64,000 bases of DNA from Ditibartonella choladocola (lineage in GTDB: Bacteria > Pseudomonadota > Alphaproteobacteria > Rhizobiales > Rhizobiaceae). The stretch lies in NCBI RefSeq assembly GCF_002007565.1, contig NZ_CP015625.1, positions 2,170,001 to 2,234,000 of the forward strand, written 5' to 3'. Under the pieces are notes generated by a model. The model made no database searches. It was not told where the DNA came from and was given only the letters and a program-made list of their open reading frames with translations. Positions 1 through 10,392 of this stretch are shown piece after piece. The stretch's first letter is position 1, and each line of letters starts with the position of its first letter. Both the position numbers and the translations under genes were made by a program.

Positions 1-3000
1 CCAGCCTGTATATTGATATCAGCACCTTTGCTTGCATTATCACTGCGGACATCCATTTGACCCGCTGTAATATCAGAGGCAAAAACTGTGGTATCCCCGC
101 CTGACTGGATGTTTACACCTTCATCGCCATGAATGGATGAGCCATTTAAAGAGTTACCATAGCTGCTCTTATCGCTGCTATGCTTGCCACCACCGAAAGT
201 TCCACCATCCTCTTCCGTATGGTATTGAGATTGATGGGTATCTTGGCTTGCAAGGATGTTGACATTACCTGTTGTCTTCAGGCCGACTTTGCCACCAGCG
301 TCGATATCCGAACCAACAATATTGAGGTTATGTTCTTTTCCGTCTTGTCCGGCAATGGCTGTGACATTGCCGCCAGCTGTGATGGAGGAGCCAACAGTGG
401 TTGTACTATGGCTTTCACCCTGAACGATACTACCATCCGTACGGCTGTTAGCCTGATTTGCCATGGCAATGACGCTAATATCTCCTTGCGCCTGTACGCC
501 TACATTACCGCCGGCCTTGAGGTCAGATGCGCCGATAAGGACATCTTTACCAGATTCAATCGACATATTATTGGCAGCGGATACACTGGAACCTACCTGC
601 TTTGTACTATCAAAAGTGTTGGAACTGAATGATCCAGTTTCCTTCTCCTGTGTAGCAATAATAGCAACATTTTCACCGGCTTTGATGCCAAGACTGCCGC
701 CTGAATCAACCTTGGAACCGGCAATTGTCAAGTTTTTATCAGCAGACAACGACATGGAGCCACCAGATGACACTTCCGAGCCCTGCTGCAAGGTATTTGT
801 ACCCATGCCAGTTTTAGTTGTGCTATTTGATGATTGGATTGTCAAATTGCCATTGTCGGCCGACATGGCCAATTGACCATCGGCATGAACGCGACTGCCT
901 TCAACATTAATGTCTTTGTCAGCCTTAACCTGAAGATCCTTGCCCGCCTCGATATTCGAGCCGCGAACATTTTCAGAACCGTTTGTGGTTGATTTGGCTG
1001 CGCCAACATTAACATTCTCGCCATAAAGGCCGAGGCTGCCACCAGCTTTGACATCAACGCCTTTAAGATCGACATTTTTGTCAGCCTGGATAATGGCTGT
1101 GCCGCCTGCATCTATGGCTTGCGTCTTATTGATAACAGTTTGGCCGTTTCTTGAGGATGTTGCGGCATTCAACTTGATATTGCCGGTTGAAGCCAGAATA
1201 AGATCACCCTTGGCGGCAAACCCACCACCATTCGACAGAATGTCGGTGCCTTCTAATTTCAGGCTGCTATTCGAGGCAATCAATCCTGAATGGGTGAGAT
1301 TGTCTGTTGTGATATTAACACTGCCGCCCTCGATTTTTGCGCCCGATGATACAACACTGGCTTTATCTTTTGCCGCGACATAGAGAACAGGCGCAAAAAC
1401 GTCCACGCCATTTACATTCTGCTTAACATATAGAACAACAGATGTATCAAGCGATGCGACTTGTTCCGGTGATAATGGTTCACCAAAGGCCAGGCCGTTT
1501 TTCTGAGCATAATCAGCACCGGCATCGAGCAAAGCCTTCATCTGTTCAATCGGGTCATTGCCGGGGATAAACGAGCCTTTACCCAAGCCTTGACCGACAA
1601 GATCACGCATCTGCTTGTCAATCAGCTGGTTTTCAAAATAGGCATCGCCCAAGAAGATAATCTGCTTATCAGGTTTATAACCAATACGGTTGAGGTAATA
1701 ACCTGAACCATAGAATTTGCCTACATCTAGGAAATCCGCACGCGTTTCATAAATGAAATTCTGATTGGGCAATGTACCGCCAAAACCGCCAGAATTGGGC
1801 TTGGGAGCAGATAAAGATGATGTTGTAAAATTTGGTGAGTTAATATCGACTTTAGGTGTGAATAGAGCGCCGCCCGCCGTCATATTGTTCAAAGCATCCA
1901 TCGGATTGCCAGTTGCCGGCTTTTCTTCAAAATGGGCTGAACCTGCAATTGAACCCTCGGCAGCGGTGTTATTGAGATTCTTGACATTCATTGTCAATGA
2001 ACCACCGGCCTTAATCAGTGAATTGGCCGAATCTACGGCTTCTGTACCTATATAGCCGGATTGACCGTTACCGATGGCTTCACCGGTTTTATTGCCTTTG
2101 GCATCATACACATAGCAAGTGTCACCTGCACCACAATACATATATTTGGTTCGATAAAGTGTAACACCCTTATTATTGACCGTATCGGCAGTGATAGAGG
2201 CTTTACCTGCGGCTTCAATGTTGCTGTAAGAATTATCAATCGTGGTGGCATCAATTGTCATGTCACCTTTCGATTGTATCATCCCTTGAATTGTAGGCTT
2301 GCTGGTAAAATATTGAACATCGTTCTGTTGTTGCATATAAGCATTGTAATTAAAATCATACCAGACTTTCCCCTTCTTTGAATTATGCCCAGCCTCATTC
2401 CAAGTGAAGGCTTTGAAGGTTTTTCCATCAACTGTTAGATCACCATATGTCTGTTCAATTGAATCCCACATACCGGCATTAAGCCATGTTACATCGCAAT
2501 CATCACGGCAGCCACCTGCGCCCCAAGTATGACCATTATTACCTTTAGGGTCATAAAAGAGTCTGCCACGCATGTCAGATGTACCGTTATTGGTAAGTTC
2601 ATTGTTTTTATCAGGGCGATTGAAACCAATTCTATTACCGTATTCCTGCTTTGTTGCCCAAGCAGCATCAACATTAGCTTCATTTCTTAAATATGAAGTG
2701 AGAATTGCTAGATTATTTCCCGACTGGATCAGGCCTGCCTTATTGACGATAGATGCAGTGCGTCCATTACCTGCCCGATTGGCGAAAGCCAGATCACGTC
2801 CAGACATGATAGCACCGTAATCATTGTTTACAGCACCATCAACATAGATGTAGCCATCACGGCCTGAATAGATCAAACCCTTCTGATGATTGGTCAGAGT
2901 GTTCGATACATTCAGTTTGAGATCATTGCCGGATGCAATCAGGCCGTTATTATCAACGGACGCGGTATTGATAAGAAGATCGTTTTCCGCACGTATGTTG

Positions 3001-5330
3001 GTTTTTTCATCCGCAACGAATGATGGAAGTGTAAGGCTGATATTTCCTGATCCACCATTTTTTGTAATGGCATTGAGTGAGACATTCTGGGCATTCAAGC
3101 CGTTTTTGCCATTCAAAGTAATTCCGCCAAATGTCAATTGGCTGTTGGAGACATTGATATCATTGGCATTCAGCGTCAGCGTACGCGCTGTCTGGATCTT
3201 GGCTCTATTATTGCTCAAATCAAGTGCTGTCGCTGTCAGCGTTATATTGCCTGCTGCACGCGTAGCATTCTGCAAGCTGATGACGCCTTTATCCGAAGTG
3301 ATATCCGCATTGCCATAGGCTGTTAGATCGTCATAGGTCACATTGTTTGCAGCATGAAGCACCATATTGCCGGCACTCAGCAATTGCTTGGCATTGATCG
3401 CATTGGACGCATTGATCACAAGCCTGCCATCATTTTTGAGGTAAATATCGCCTGTTGCAGACTTCTGCGAGGCTTCCATATCCATACCGCTCAAGATCAT
3501 GCCGGCATTAAGCGTTGCAACATCAAGGGCAATATCACCGCCAGAGAGAAGACTGTTGAATGTGAGATCGTTGGTATTGATCCTCGCTGTCCCGTTAGCC
3601 ATCAACCGATCAAACTTTACGCTCTTTGACTGACCGGCTTTTGCTGTAATGGCAGCACTACCCTGTTGGGAGAGAATGGTTCCGGCAACATCGACACCAT
3701 TGCCGCTCTCAAGCGCTACATCATTATTGGCATATATATTGTTGCTTTTGATGGAACCGGTGCCGGTCTTGATATTAACGCTTCCCTGCTTGCCAAGAGT
3801 GAGTGAGCCATTTTTGTCGGTTGCCGCCATATCGACACCGGCAGCATAATTGGCTGCCTTTGCATAACCGGCAATAGTCGCGGTGATATTGCCCTGCGCC
3901 ATAATATTACCGGCAACATTGAGGTCTTGACCGGCTTGAAGTGTCATATTGTTGAAGCTGATCAGGGTCGCCGAGTTAATCGAGCCTTTGTTGGCAGTGA
4001 TTGTTAGATCGCCGCCACCGGCCTTAATGCCATTCTTGGCGTTAATATCGCCATTGGCAGTCTGCAAATCGGCTTGTCCATCGGCAATAGCAACCAGAAC
4101 ATCTATACCATTGGTGGATTGAATATCCATGTCACCGCCAGCAGCAACCTGACCGGCCTTGATCGTATCACCCGATTTAAAACCGAGTTTACCACCGGCA
4201 ATCGCATCACCCTCAACAGATAACAAGCCTGCACCGGAATCCACCATCAAATCGCCATCTGCACCGATTGTCTCAATCGTAATGCCCTCATTGGCTTTGA
4301 TCTCAACATTCTTCTTCGATGTGATCTTCTTGGCTGTCACTGTTTTGCTGCGGCTTGCAACCTTGACACCATCACGGCCAGAAGCATTGTTGATGCTGAT
4401 CTTGCCATCAGCCGATAGTGTCAGCTGGCCGGCATTGGCAGCCATGTCGTTACGCATCCGAACGCCAACGCCTTTTTCTGTGGCAATCAGCTTGATACGG
4501 TCGCCTTGCAACGCACCAAGCGCAGAACCGTCAATCGCATATTCCGGCTTACCGGCAATATCATAGAGTTCCTTCATCTCGCGCGAGGCATAATCAAACT
4601 TGCCCGTACCGGCTGTAATACCGATATCATGACCGGCAACGGCACCGTCAAGATGCACAGTGCGCGACACAATGTCGAATATATCAACCGAGCCTTTGCC
4701 CGATGCCAGATTGGCACCTCTCTCGCCAATGGTGACATCACCACCACGAACGTCAAAGCCCGCCAGAGAGCCGTCAAGGCCAATCTGCGGGATACCGGTC
4801 GTCAATGTCGCGCGCGGTGTATTGATAAAGCCGCAGCCATTACAGGTGATACCATTGGGGTTGGCAATAATCACATCAGCCTTGCGACCGAACACTTCTG
4901 TCGGGCCTTCAAGGGCGGTTCTGTTGCCGCTTGTCACTTCATTGAGGATAACCGAGGCAGAGCCGGATTGGCGAAGGTTCGGGTTGCCGGGGACAACACC
5001 GCCAAGCTGCGATGTTCCGACTTCGCCATTATGGTTGTTCAGGATCAATCCGGGATTGGCTACATTGAAGTCATGATATTTGTTGTGTGATAGCCCTGCC
5101 CCATTTGGCGTTGCAATATCCACCAACGGAACACCATTGGGGGCGGCACCAATGGTCGGCGTATTATTCGCTCCTGCATTCGGGTCTGCTGTCACACCCT
5201 GCGCCTGAACCAAAATAGGTTGCATCAGCAAGGAAATACTCATAACACCGGCAAGGGCCATTTTGCCAATTTTATTGAATGACTGCAATGTGGCCATCAA
5301 TCCTTTGCCACGTAATCCAATAACTGCCAT
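1..5330 (-). CDS. Filamentous-haemagglutinin-like TpsA exoprotein 1 (C-terminus outside window)
   Basis: Two-partner-secretion exoprotein, exported across the outer membrane by the TpsB encoded upstream. The start ATG (complement of 5328-5330) has AAAGGA about 9 bases upstream. The first 43 residues form a long signal peptide ending V-Q-A. The TPS domain follows, with both hallmark motifs NPNL (residues 116-119) and NPNG (157-160). Long runs of short beta-helix repeats of the haemagglutinin type continue to the window edge without an in-frame stop (about 1776 codons visible). The first ~445 residues are nearly identical to TpsA2. It follows fhaC-like and ialB-like genes on the same strand. 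The toxin or effector end, if any, is not visible. Confidence 0.93.
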   Translation of the reverse strand, partial: MAVIGLRGKGLMATLQSFNKIGKMALAGVMSISLLMQPILVQAQGVTADPNAGANNTPTIGAAPNGVPLVDIATPNGAGLSHNKYHDFNVANPGLILNNHNGEVGTSQLGGVVPGNPNLRQSGSASVILNEVTSGNRTALEGPTEVFGRKADVIIANPNGITCNGCGFINTPRATLTTGIPQIGLDGSLAGFDVRGGDVTIGERGANLASGKGSVDIFDIVSRTVHLDGAVAGHDIGITAGTGKFDYASREMKELYDIAGKPEYAIDGSALGALQGDRIKLIATEKGVGVRMRNDMAANAGQLTLSADGKISINNASGRDGVKVASRSKTVTAKKITSKKNVEIKANEGITIETIGADGDLMVDSGAGLLSVEGDAIAGGKLGFKSGDTIKAGQVAAGGDMDIQSTNGIDVLVAIADGQADLQTANGDINAKNGIKAGGGDLTITANKGSINSATLISFNNMTLQAGQDLNVAGNIMAQGNITATIAGYAKAANYAAGVDMAATDKNGSLTLGKQGSVNIKTGTGSIKSNNIYANNDVALESGNGVDVAGTILSQQGSAAITAKAGQSKSVKFDRLMANGTARINTNDLTFNSLLSGGDIALDVATLNAGMILSGMDMEASQKSATGDIYLKNDGRLVINASNAINAKQLLSAGNMVLHAANNVTYDDLTAYGNADITSDKGVISLQNATRAAGNITLTATALDLSNNRAKIQTARTLTLNANDINVSNSQLTFGGITLNGKNGLNAQNVSLNAITKNGGSGNISLTLPSFVADEKTNIRAENDLLINTASVDNNGLIASGNDLKLNVSNTLTNHQKGLIYSGRDGYIYVDGAVNNDYGAIMSGRDLAFANRAGNGRTASIVNKAGLIQSGNNLAILTSYLRNEANVDAAWATKQEYGNRIGFNRPDKNNELTNNGTSDMRGRLFYDPKGNNGHTWGAGGCRDDCDVTWLNAGMWDSIEQTYGDLTVDGKTFKAFTWNEAGHNSKKGKVWYDFNYNAYMQQQNDVQYFTSKPTIQGMIQSKGDMTIDATTIDNSYSNIEAAGKASITADTVNNKGVTLYRTKYMYCGAGDTCYVYDAKGNKTGEAIGNGQSGYIGTEAVDSANSLIKAGGSLTMNVKNLNNTAAEGSIAGSAHFEEKPATGNPMDALNNMTAGGALFTPKVDINSPNFTTSSLSAPKPNSGGFGGTLPNQNFIYETRADFLDVGKFYGSGYYLNRIGYKPDKQIIFLGDAYFENQLIDKQMRDLVGQGLGKGSFIPGNDPIEQMKALLDAGADYAQKNGLAFGEPLSPEQVASLDTSVVLYVKQNVNGVDVFAPVLYVAAKDKASVVSSGAKIEGGSVNITTDNLTHSGLIASNSSLKLEGTDILSNGGGFAAKGDLILASTGNIKLNAATSSRNGQTVINKTQAIDAGGTAIIQADKNVDLKGVDVKAGGSLGLYGENVNVGAAKSTTNGSENVRGSNIEAGKDLQVKADKDINVEGSRVHADGQLAMSADNGNLTIQSSNSTTKTGMGTNTLQQGSEVSSGGSMSLSADKNLTIAGSKVDSGGSLGIKAGENVAIIATQEKETGSFSSNTFDSTKQVGSSVSAANNMSIESGKDVLIGASDLKAGGNVGVQAQGDISVIAMANQANSRTDGSIVQGESHSTTTVGSSITAGGNVTAIAGQDGKEHNLNIVGSDIDAGGKVGLKTTGNVNILASQDTHQSQYHTEEDGGTFGGGKHSSDKSSYGNSLNGSSIHGDEGVNIQSGGDTTVFASDITAGQMDVRSDNASKGADINIQA
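3921..5258 (-). repeat. TPS-domain repeat copy A1
   Basis: About 1.34 kb encoding the end of the signal peptide, the TPS domain and the first beta-helix repeats of TpsA1. It matches copy A2 (29870-31207) base for base apart from scattered substitutions, and its TPS part matches copy A3 (31968-32986). All three copies have the same orientation, so recombination between A1 and A2 would delete or duplicate about 26 kb. Confidence 0.9.
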
Positions 5331-5394
5331 GATATATATCCTTTAGATGATATGAGGCTCCGGCCTCTTTTCAAAAAGTTGTTTTAAAACAAAG

Positions 5395-5424
5395 AAAGAT
5401 TGGCTCCTGAATAAGCCAATCTTT
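5395..5424 (-). terminator. Terminator after the first ialB-like gene
   Basis: Perfect 11-bp inverted repeat (AAAGATTGGCT / AGCCAATCTTT) with an 8-base loop. Read on the minus strand, a T-rich tail follows the stem. It sits 33 bp past the stop of the IalB-like gene and 65 bp before the TpsA1 start, so TpsA1 probably has its own promoter or depends on read-through. Confidence 0.7.
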
Positions 5425-5456
5425 TTCTTAAATACGCGATTTTTGACCGTTCAAAT

Positions 5457-6068
5457 TCATTTGGCTGCACCTTTTTCAAGTGCGTCCAATGCTGCGGTTA
5501 GACCTTTGAGCGAAAACTTGATATTGACGTTGCGCCCATCAACCAGACGGAAATGACCTTCACCTTCACTACCTTTTTTCAAGACAGCCAGCGATTTTGC
5601 ATCCAGCTTCTGTTGTGCCCAGCAGCCAGCCTGATTGCAATTGCGATATTCGACCTTCAAGGCATCCTTGCCATTGATGCTGTAGCTGATGCCAGCTGGA
5701 AGATTGACATTGAGCGGCGCAACACTTGTCATTAATAAATCCGGCTTAGCACCCGCTTTTTCTGGCGCGGTCAAGGCAATCGCAATGGATAGCACTGTCA
5801 CTGGCTGATCGCCCTGCATGACTTGCTGGATTTGCGCCACTTCACATTGCTTGGTAGTTTTATCAGCTTCACCGGTTGGCACTTCAACACAGCGATAGAA
5901 CCAATCATCAAATTTTTGAACTGTCGGTTCAGGGGCTTGAGCAGCGTCAGCTTGGGGAACGCTCTGCTCTTGTGGTGGCTGTGCTGTCTGCTCTTGTGCA
6001 TAGGAAGCACCAAAAGGGACACACCCAAGCAATAGAACAAGAGAAATGCGGCGCATAATTTTTTGCAT
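5457..6068 (-). CDS. Invasion-associated locus B (IalB) family periplasmic protein 1
   Basis: Exported 203-residue protein. The second in-frame Met is chosen as start because GGAG lies 6 bases before it; the upstream Met lacks a ribosome site. A signal peptide ending S-Y-A is followed by a proline/glutamine-rich linker. The IalB domain has W-F-Y-R-C near its start and the typical C-N-Q-A-G-C-W motif. Family members in Bartonella and Brucella are periplasmic or surface proteins of unclear biochemistry. It lies between the TpsB and TpsA1 genes on the same strand, which suggests a role in the secretion system, though this is inference. A paralogue is at 21672-22265. Confidence 0.88.
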   Translation of the reverse strand: MQKIMRRISLVLLLGCVPFGASYAQEQTAQPPQEQSVPQADAAQAPEPTVQKFDDWFYRCVEVPTGEADKTTKQCEVAQIQQVMQGDQPVTVLSIAIALTAPEKAGAKPDLLMTSVAPLNVNLPAGISYSINGKDALKVEYRNCNQAGCWAQQKLDAKSLAVLKKGSEGEGHFRLVDGRNVNIKFSLKGLTAALDALEKGAAK

Positions 6069-6082
6069 TAAGAACTCCATTT

Positions 6083-6099
6083 TGTCTCACAATGAGACA
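6083..6099. promoter_or_regulatory. Palindromic operator-like site upstream of ialB-like gene 1
   Basis: Perfect 7-bp inverted repeat TGTCTCA-CAA-TGAGACA directly upstream of the IalB-like start. Its position and dyad symmetry suit a repressor or activator site in the ialB/tpsA promoter. The binding protein is unknown. Confidence 0.45.
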
Positions 6100-6429
6100 T
6101 TTCAGAAATTTTAATGCGACTTTTATTTTGGATATGTAAGATAGAGAATTGTTACAGCGTTTCACTTTGTAACAACGAGAGACAGCATTTTTTAAAAACT
6201 TTGAAAATTTTATTTCTATATATTGAGATGACACGGAAATTTTTATCTTATCAATAGTATTAAACGCACAATAGGAGAAAATATGAAAATGAATTGCAGC
6301 AGAAAAACCGGAAAGTCTGTTACAATTCTTTTTTCATTTTTTTAAAGTATTTTAAGAGAAGCCTTAATCATAACGGAAAGCCTTTACCCATTATGCTGTT
6401 TTGAAAAAGGGCCTATTGAGGCTCAAGCT

Positions 6430-8166
6430 CTAAAACGTCACGGACATAGAGACAAAAGCCATTCCATCATAGGGGTTTTTAACGGTTGTCGAGAAAACAT
6501 CCGAATAGCCGATATCAAGATTGACTATTCCACCTGAAAAGCGGCTTCCTATTGTCCAGCTGGCCATATTATCATCTTCAAAACCCCATTTGGCCTGAGC
6601 AAAGACCTGCCCATAGTCAAGAGCGACATAAGGCCTGAACTCGCCCAAGGCTTTGACCATGGCAGCGTTGTTTCCGTAAGGGACTGTACGCCAAGCAAAT
6701 TCATTACGTGTAAAAAAACCATTATTGCCGTAGAGCAGACTATCGCGCATTCCACGAATATTGGAATAACCGCCAAGCGACATTTGTTCTGCACCGAAAA
6801 GATTGTCAGGCGAATACTGGCCGACAAGCAAATTGCTCAACAAGAAATTCTGCTCTTTGATCTTCAACGGCGTAACAACGCTGATCGTGCCTGTGACTTT
6901 TGAAAACTCCGGTTCTGCATCTCCTGCCCCCGGTGCATGTTTTTCAATCGCACCAAACCAATCAAGACCTTGCATATAATTGACATCGAATGTCCATGTG
7001 CCACCAAGCATTTGTCGTGAATGGGACAAATCAAGATTGGCAACTGTATATTCACGGCTGCCGACTTCAATTTTATTGCCAAGCAAGAAATTGTTTGTTT
7101 CTTTGTAGGCCAGACCGCCGGTTAATATCGTCAGTGATTTGTTGTCACGGTGCAAGAGCCGACTGATGGAGCCACGCAATTCACTTGAATCACCCGATGT
7201 TTTAATCGGGCCAAAGTTTCCGGGAACGATGGATTTATATTCATAATAATAACCGCTGACATTGAATGTCCAATAGCCATTTGGAATGCTGACACTTCCG
7301 GAATAGCTATTGGAATTGCCGTCAAGCTTATTGCCATTCCAATAATCTTTATCGGTTCTCTGATAGCCAAAGTTCCATAGATCATTCACACCAAGCATAT
7401 TATCCAATGTCAAATTGGCATTATAGCGGGCATAGCCTGTTGAGGCCTGCCCAAGATTGTCATGGGAAAGGTTGACCTGCCAGCGTTTATTCGGCTGGTT
7501 GGTGATATTGAGAATAGTATCACTTTCATTCTTACCGGGCAAAATATCAGATTTGGCATTATTAGAAGCCAATCTGTTCATCTGGTCGAGACCTTGCTCG
7601 ACATCGCGCATATTCAGCGTTTTGCCTTTAGTGCGTGGAACAGCACTCATTATAACGCCATTATAAGGACTAACCGGTTGACCATTATAATAGATGTCAC
7701 TGAGTATACCTTCTTCAATGACAAATTTCAGCTGACGGCTTTTCTTGATATCTTGTTCGGGAATATAAACGCGGGCAGTCACATAACCTTTATCGAGATA
7801 AGCATTGGTAATGCCCTTCATCAATAATTGTATATCAGAAAGACCTACACATTTACCGGCATATGGATTTGTTATTTTATCAAGTGTTCGCTTTGATACT
7901 TTGGTTGCGCCCTCAATCAGAACTTGATCTATATCGAAGCATTTACCATCTGCCGGCAATACAGTCTGATCTATCACAGCGGCATCTTGTCCACGCGGTG
8001 TAAACTTACGCAACGTCTCAATCTGTTGTTTTTTCTGCTGCTCGGCTTGACGGCGTGCAAAATCATCCGCTGGCGATTGTGCATAAGCAGTCGATAAGCT
8101 TAAAGTGGCTATTAGTGTAGATAGAATACTGACATTATTATGTAATAATCTGAACAAACGCACCAT
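6430..8166 (-). CDS. TpsB outer-membrane transporter (FhaC/ShlB/HecB family)
   Basis: 578-residue Omp85-superfamily pore that exports TpsA proteins. A signal peptide of about 29 residues ends A-Y-A. A Q/K/R-rich helix and linker follow, then POTRA-type domains (roughly residues 75-230) and a 16-stranded barrel. The L6 tetrad reads IRGM near residue 470, in the place of VRGY in FhaC. The protein ends in phenylalanine, as expected for BAM-dependent barrels. It is the only TpsB in the window, so it probably serves all three TpsA proteins, whose TPS domains are almost identical. The ialB-like and tpsA1 genes follow on the same strand. Confidence 0.95.
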   Translation of the reverse strand: MVRLFRLLHNNVSILSTLIATLSLSTAYAQSPADDFARRQAEQQKKQQIETLRKFTPRGQDAAVIDQTVLPADGKCFDIDQVLIEGATKVSKRTLDKITNPYAGKCVGLSDIQLLMKGITNAYLDKGYVTARVYIPEQDIKKSRQLKFVIEEGILSDIYYNGQPVSPYNGVIMSAVPRTKGKTLNMRDVEQGLDQMNRLASNNAKSDILPGKNESDTILNITNQPNKRWQVNLSHDNLGQASTGYARYNANLTLDNMLGVNDLWNFGYQRTDKDYWNGNKLDGNSNSYSGSVSIPNGYWTFNVSGYYYEYKSIVPGNFGPIKTSGDSSELRGSISRLLHRDNKSLTILTGGLAYKETNNFLLGNKIEVGSREYTVANLDLSHSRQMLGGTWTFDVNYMQGLDWFGAIEKHAPGAGDAEPEFSKVTGTISVVTPLKIKEQNFLLSNLLVGQYSPDNLFGAEQMSLGGYSNIRGMRDSLLYGNNGFFTRNEFAWRTVPYGNNAAMVKALGEFRPYVALDYGQVFAQAKWGFEDDNMASWTIGSRFSGGIVNLDIGYSDVFSTTVKNPYDGMAFVSMSVTF

Positions 8167-9200
8167 CCCATTTTATCAATAATATTGCATGAAATTCAGC
8201 TGACTTCCATCTGATTGCATCATAATGACACAATCCTATGACTCAATGCGGGGATTAACGGTTTATTCCAAGCATATTTTTGTTACAATTAACAATAATT
8301 GCTACAATATTTTTTACTTAACTGCTCACAAATAATAAAAACTGGAAAAACAATTTAAATTTTAACGTTTTCATTGCGAATTATGGAATATTTTATCAAG
8401 GATATAGTAACACATAGAACAAAGTTCCCACTGTTGCTCGAGCGCAACGGTTAAAAAAAAGCATGCATAAAACGTAGGTCTTCATCTATTTTATCCGTGT
8501 CGCGTTCAATAACAAACATATTCAGTGCGCTATTCTAGAATCAATCCCTTTGGTTGTGTTGTAGATAACTGCATTGAGTGACAAGAAAAGAATACTCACC
8601 ATATGTCAGACGGTTGCTATTAATCTCATGGCCAATTGTCGAGCGGCGCCGCTAAGGCCGTTTGCTAATCGCGTACTGGCTATAGACTGAAATACTCAAT
8701 TACTGGAATTCTAATCTTTCCTCAAAACTCACATGAAAATAAGATGGCATGGCAACACTCTGGGTTCGCAAACCTAGAAATAATATAATGCGAAAGCGTA
8801 ATTGCACACCACATTGTTACTCGCCAACTATCAAGGTTTTCTAATATATCGAAATATCATAGTTTAGAATAAATTTTAAAATCCATTAAATTGATAGATT
8901 ATATATTATACATACCGAGGATCAGTAATTGATTCATTACAAACAAGCAGACTTGTATTGCTATAAAGACATTGTTGAAGCCAATAAAAAACGGGCTATA
9001 TATGGGGTATCCGTGATGGGATTAGAACGACATTAGCGAAAACATATACGAATTTCGCAAACCTACAATGTGAGTTACTTTTTTTTCTAGACTCATATTT
9101 TATTTTATAGTATTTACTTAGTAACATTTATGAAAAATGTTGGACTTGAGGTGGGGAGGCGATGTAAGCTTTGAAGCCGAATATCATACGGAGAAATGAT
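8167..9200. other. About 1 kb AT-rich non-coding stretch
   Basis: No convincing coding frame on either strand between the divergent tpsB and the next gene. The first 200 bases presumably hold the tpsB promoter. A more GC-rich patch near 8635-8680 could be a remnant of older coding DNA, but I cannot identify it. Confidence 0.5.
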
Positions 9201-9800
9201 ATGGTCAGCGTCAACACAAGCACAAATGTCGGCTATTCCAATGCGGAATCTGCGTTAAAGCTACTACGCGCAACAGCGACAAATGATCCCAATACAATCA
9301 CAGATCAAAAAAATGAGAAGAAAGAGGCTGATAAAACTGATTTTTCAAGACCTGTTCCGCTTGGGGCTGATCAAGCACCAATGAGTGGGCCGATGACATC
9401 TAGTTTTACCGAGGTCGTTGACTTGCTGAAAAAGGCTAAGGGTGATGATTTCAAAATCCAAGATTATGCGCCTTATGAAGGTGCGGATATGTTCAATACG
9501 ATTCAAAATTTTTTCAAGTCAGATGATGCAAATAGCCTGACGGATGAACAATATAATGAAATTGCCTTAGCTTTTGCCAAGGAGATGGTAGGTGATTGGG
9601 CACCGGAAGATCGAAGTGATTTTTTAGCAGCACTTGAAACCGGTTCTGTGGAGGTCATCTCTAGGAATGAATTTGACAATCACCCATTATTTGATGGTGC
9701 TGACTCTAATTATTTGGACTTGGTTCAACAATTGAACGCATCTGGAAAAGTAGCGATGGGCATACAGTTAGGAAATAAGGACATCGGATTTATTTTTTAA
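9201..9800 (+). CDS. Unknown 199-residue soluble protein, possible secreted effector
   Basis: I do not recognise the family. The ATG at 9201 is preferred because CGGAGA lies about 6 bases upstream; an in-frame TTG 30 bases earlier has no ribosome site. There is no signal peptide or membrane segment. The N-terminus is rich in Ser, Thr and Asn, a linker of charged residues follows, and the C-terminal two thirds look like an acidic helical domain. A second unknown protein with a similar Ser/Thr-rich start lies at 11223-11840. Such N-termini occur in substrates of signal-peptide-independent secretion, but nothing here proves export. Confidence 0.7.
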   Translation: MVSVNTSTNVGYSNAESALKLLRATATNDPNTITDQKNEKKEADKTDFSRPVPLGADQAPMSGPMTSSFTEVVDLLKKAKGDDFKIQDYAPYEGADMFNTIQNFFKSDDANSLTDEQYNEIALAFAKEMVGDWAPEDRSDFLAALETGSVEVISRNEFDNHPLFDGADSNYLDLVQQLNASGKVAMGIQLGNKDIGFIF

Positions 9801-9940
9801 TCTGAGTTCAAGAGATTCTTTCTCTGAGAAGGGAAGGAGCAAGTGGAAAATTTTAATTTAGGATTTTCCACAATTATGGATGGAAACACTATGGAGATAT
9901 GTTTCCATTATCGTTAAAGCGAACAGTGGAGAGGGTAAAT

Positions 9941-10378
9941 ATGAAAAAGTTTTTAGCTATAGCATTGGCAGCTGCTTCACTGATTGGATTTACAAACATT
10001 GCATCAGCAGCGAAAATTGATATTTATCATACCAATAACTATGCCAAGGAAGACCTGATCGCCGGCAGAGGTGCTCAATCAAATTATTGCAGCGGCGGTA
10101 TTTGTTACAAGCCAACATGGATTAAGCCTTATTATACCGGCAACGGATGGATGCAAGTTCAGGAAGAAGTCGTTTATTGGGCTTACTCGTATGGCTATGA
10201 CGCCTATCCGTATTATGGTTGTGGTGTCATTATTTCCGGTAGCAAGTCATCTTATACTGGCAAATGGAGCGTTGATGCGAGATCGACAGGAACAAGTTCA
10301 TGTTCTGTCTATAAGTCATCATCTAATGACTCAACTGGCAATTATACCTTCCGGTCTAGTCAGACAAAAGGTTGGTAA
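9941..10378 (+). CDS. Small secreted Tyr/Cys-rich protein, unknown function
   Basis: The start at 9941 is supported by GAGAGGG just upstream. A clear 23-residue signal peptide ends A-S-A. The mature part (about 122 residues) has four cysteines and many Tyr, Gly and Ser residues, which suggests a disulfide-stabilised beta-rich extracytoplasmic protein. No family is recognised. It has its own terminator and faces another secreted-protein gene. The same cluster holds secreted products at 10393 and 11858. Confidence 0.78.
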   Translation: MKKFLAIALAAASLIGFTNIASAAKIDIYHTNNYAKEDLIAGRGAQSNYCSGGICYKPTWIKPYYTGNGWMQVQEEVVYWAYSYGYDAYPYYGCGVIISGSKSSYTGKWSVDARSTGTSSCSVYKSSSNDSTGNYTFRSSQTKGW

Positions 10379-10392
10379 GTTTCAAAAAGTGA

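Noticed and set aside
180..5090. Numerous plus-strand open frames up to about 190 codons across 0.2-5.1 kb, 24-31 kb and 31.7-32.8 kb
   Set aside because: They are antisense to the TpsA genes, recur identically wherever the TPS cassette is repeated, and have no family-like composition. The minus-strand frame is continuous.
8425..8465. Hairpin GTTGC/GCAAC next to an A-run in the 8.2-9.2 kb gap
   Set aside because: The A-run follows the stem on the plus strand, so it is not a terminator in either direction, and the stem is short.
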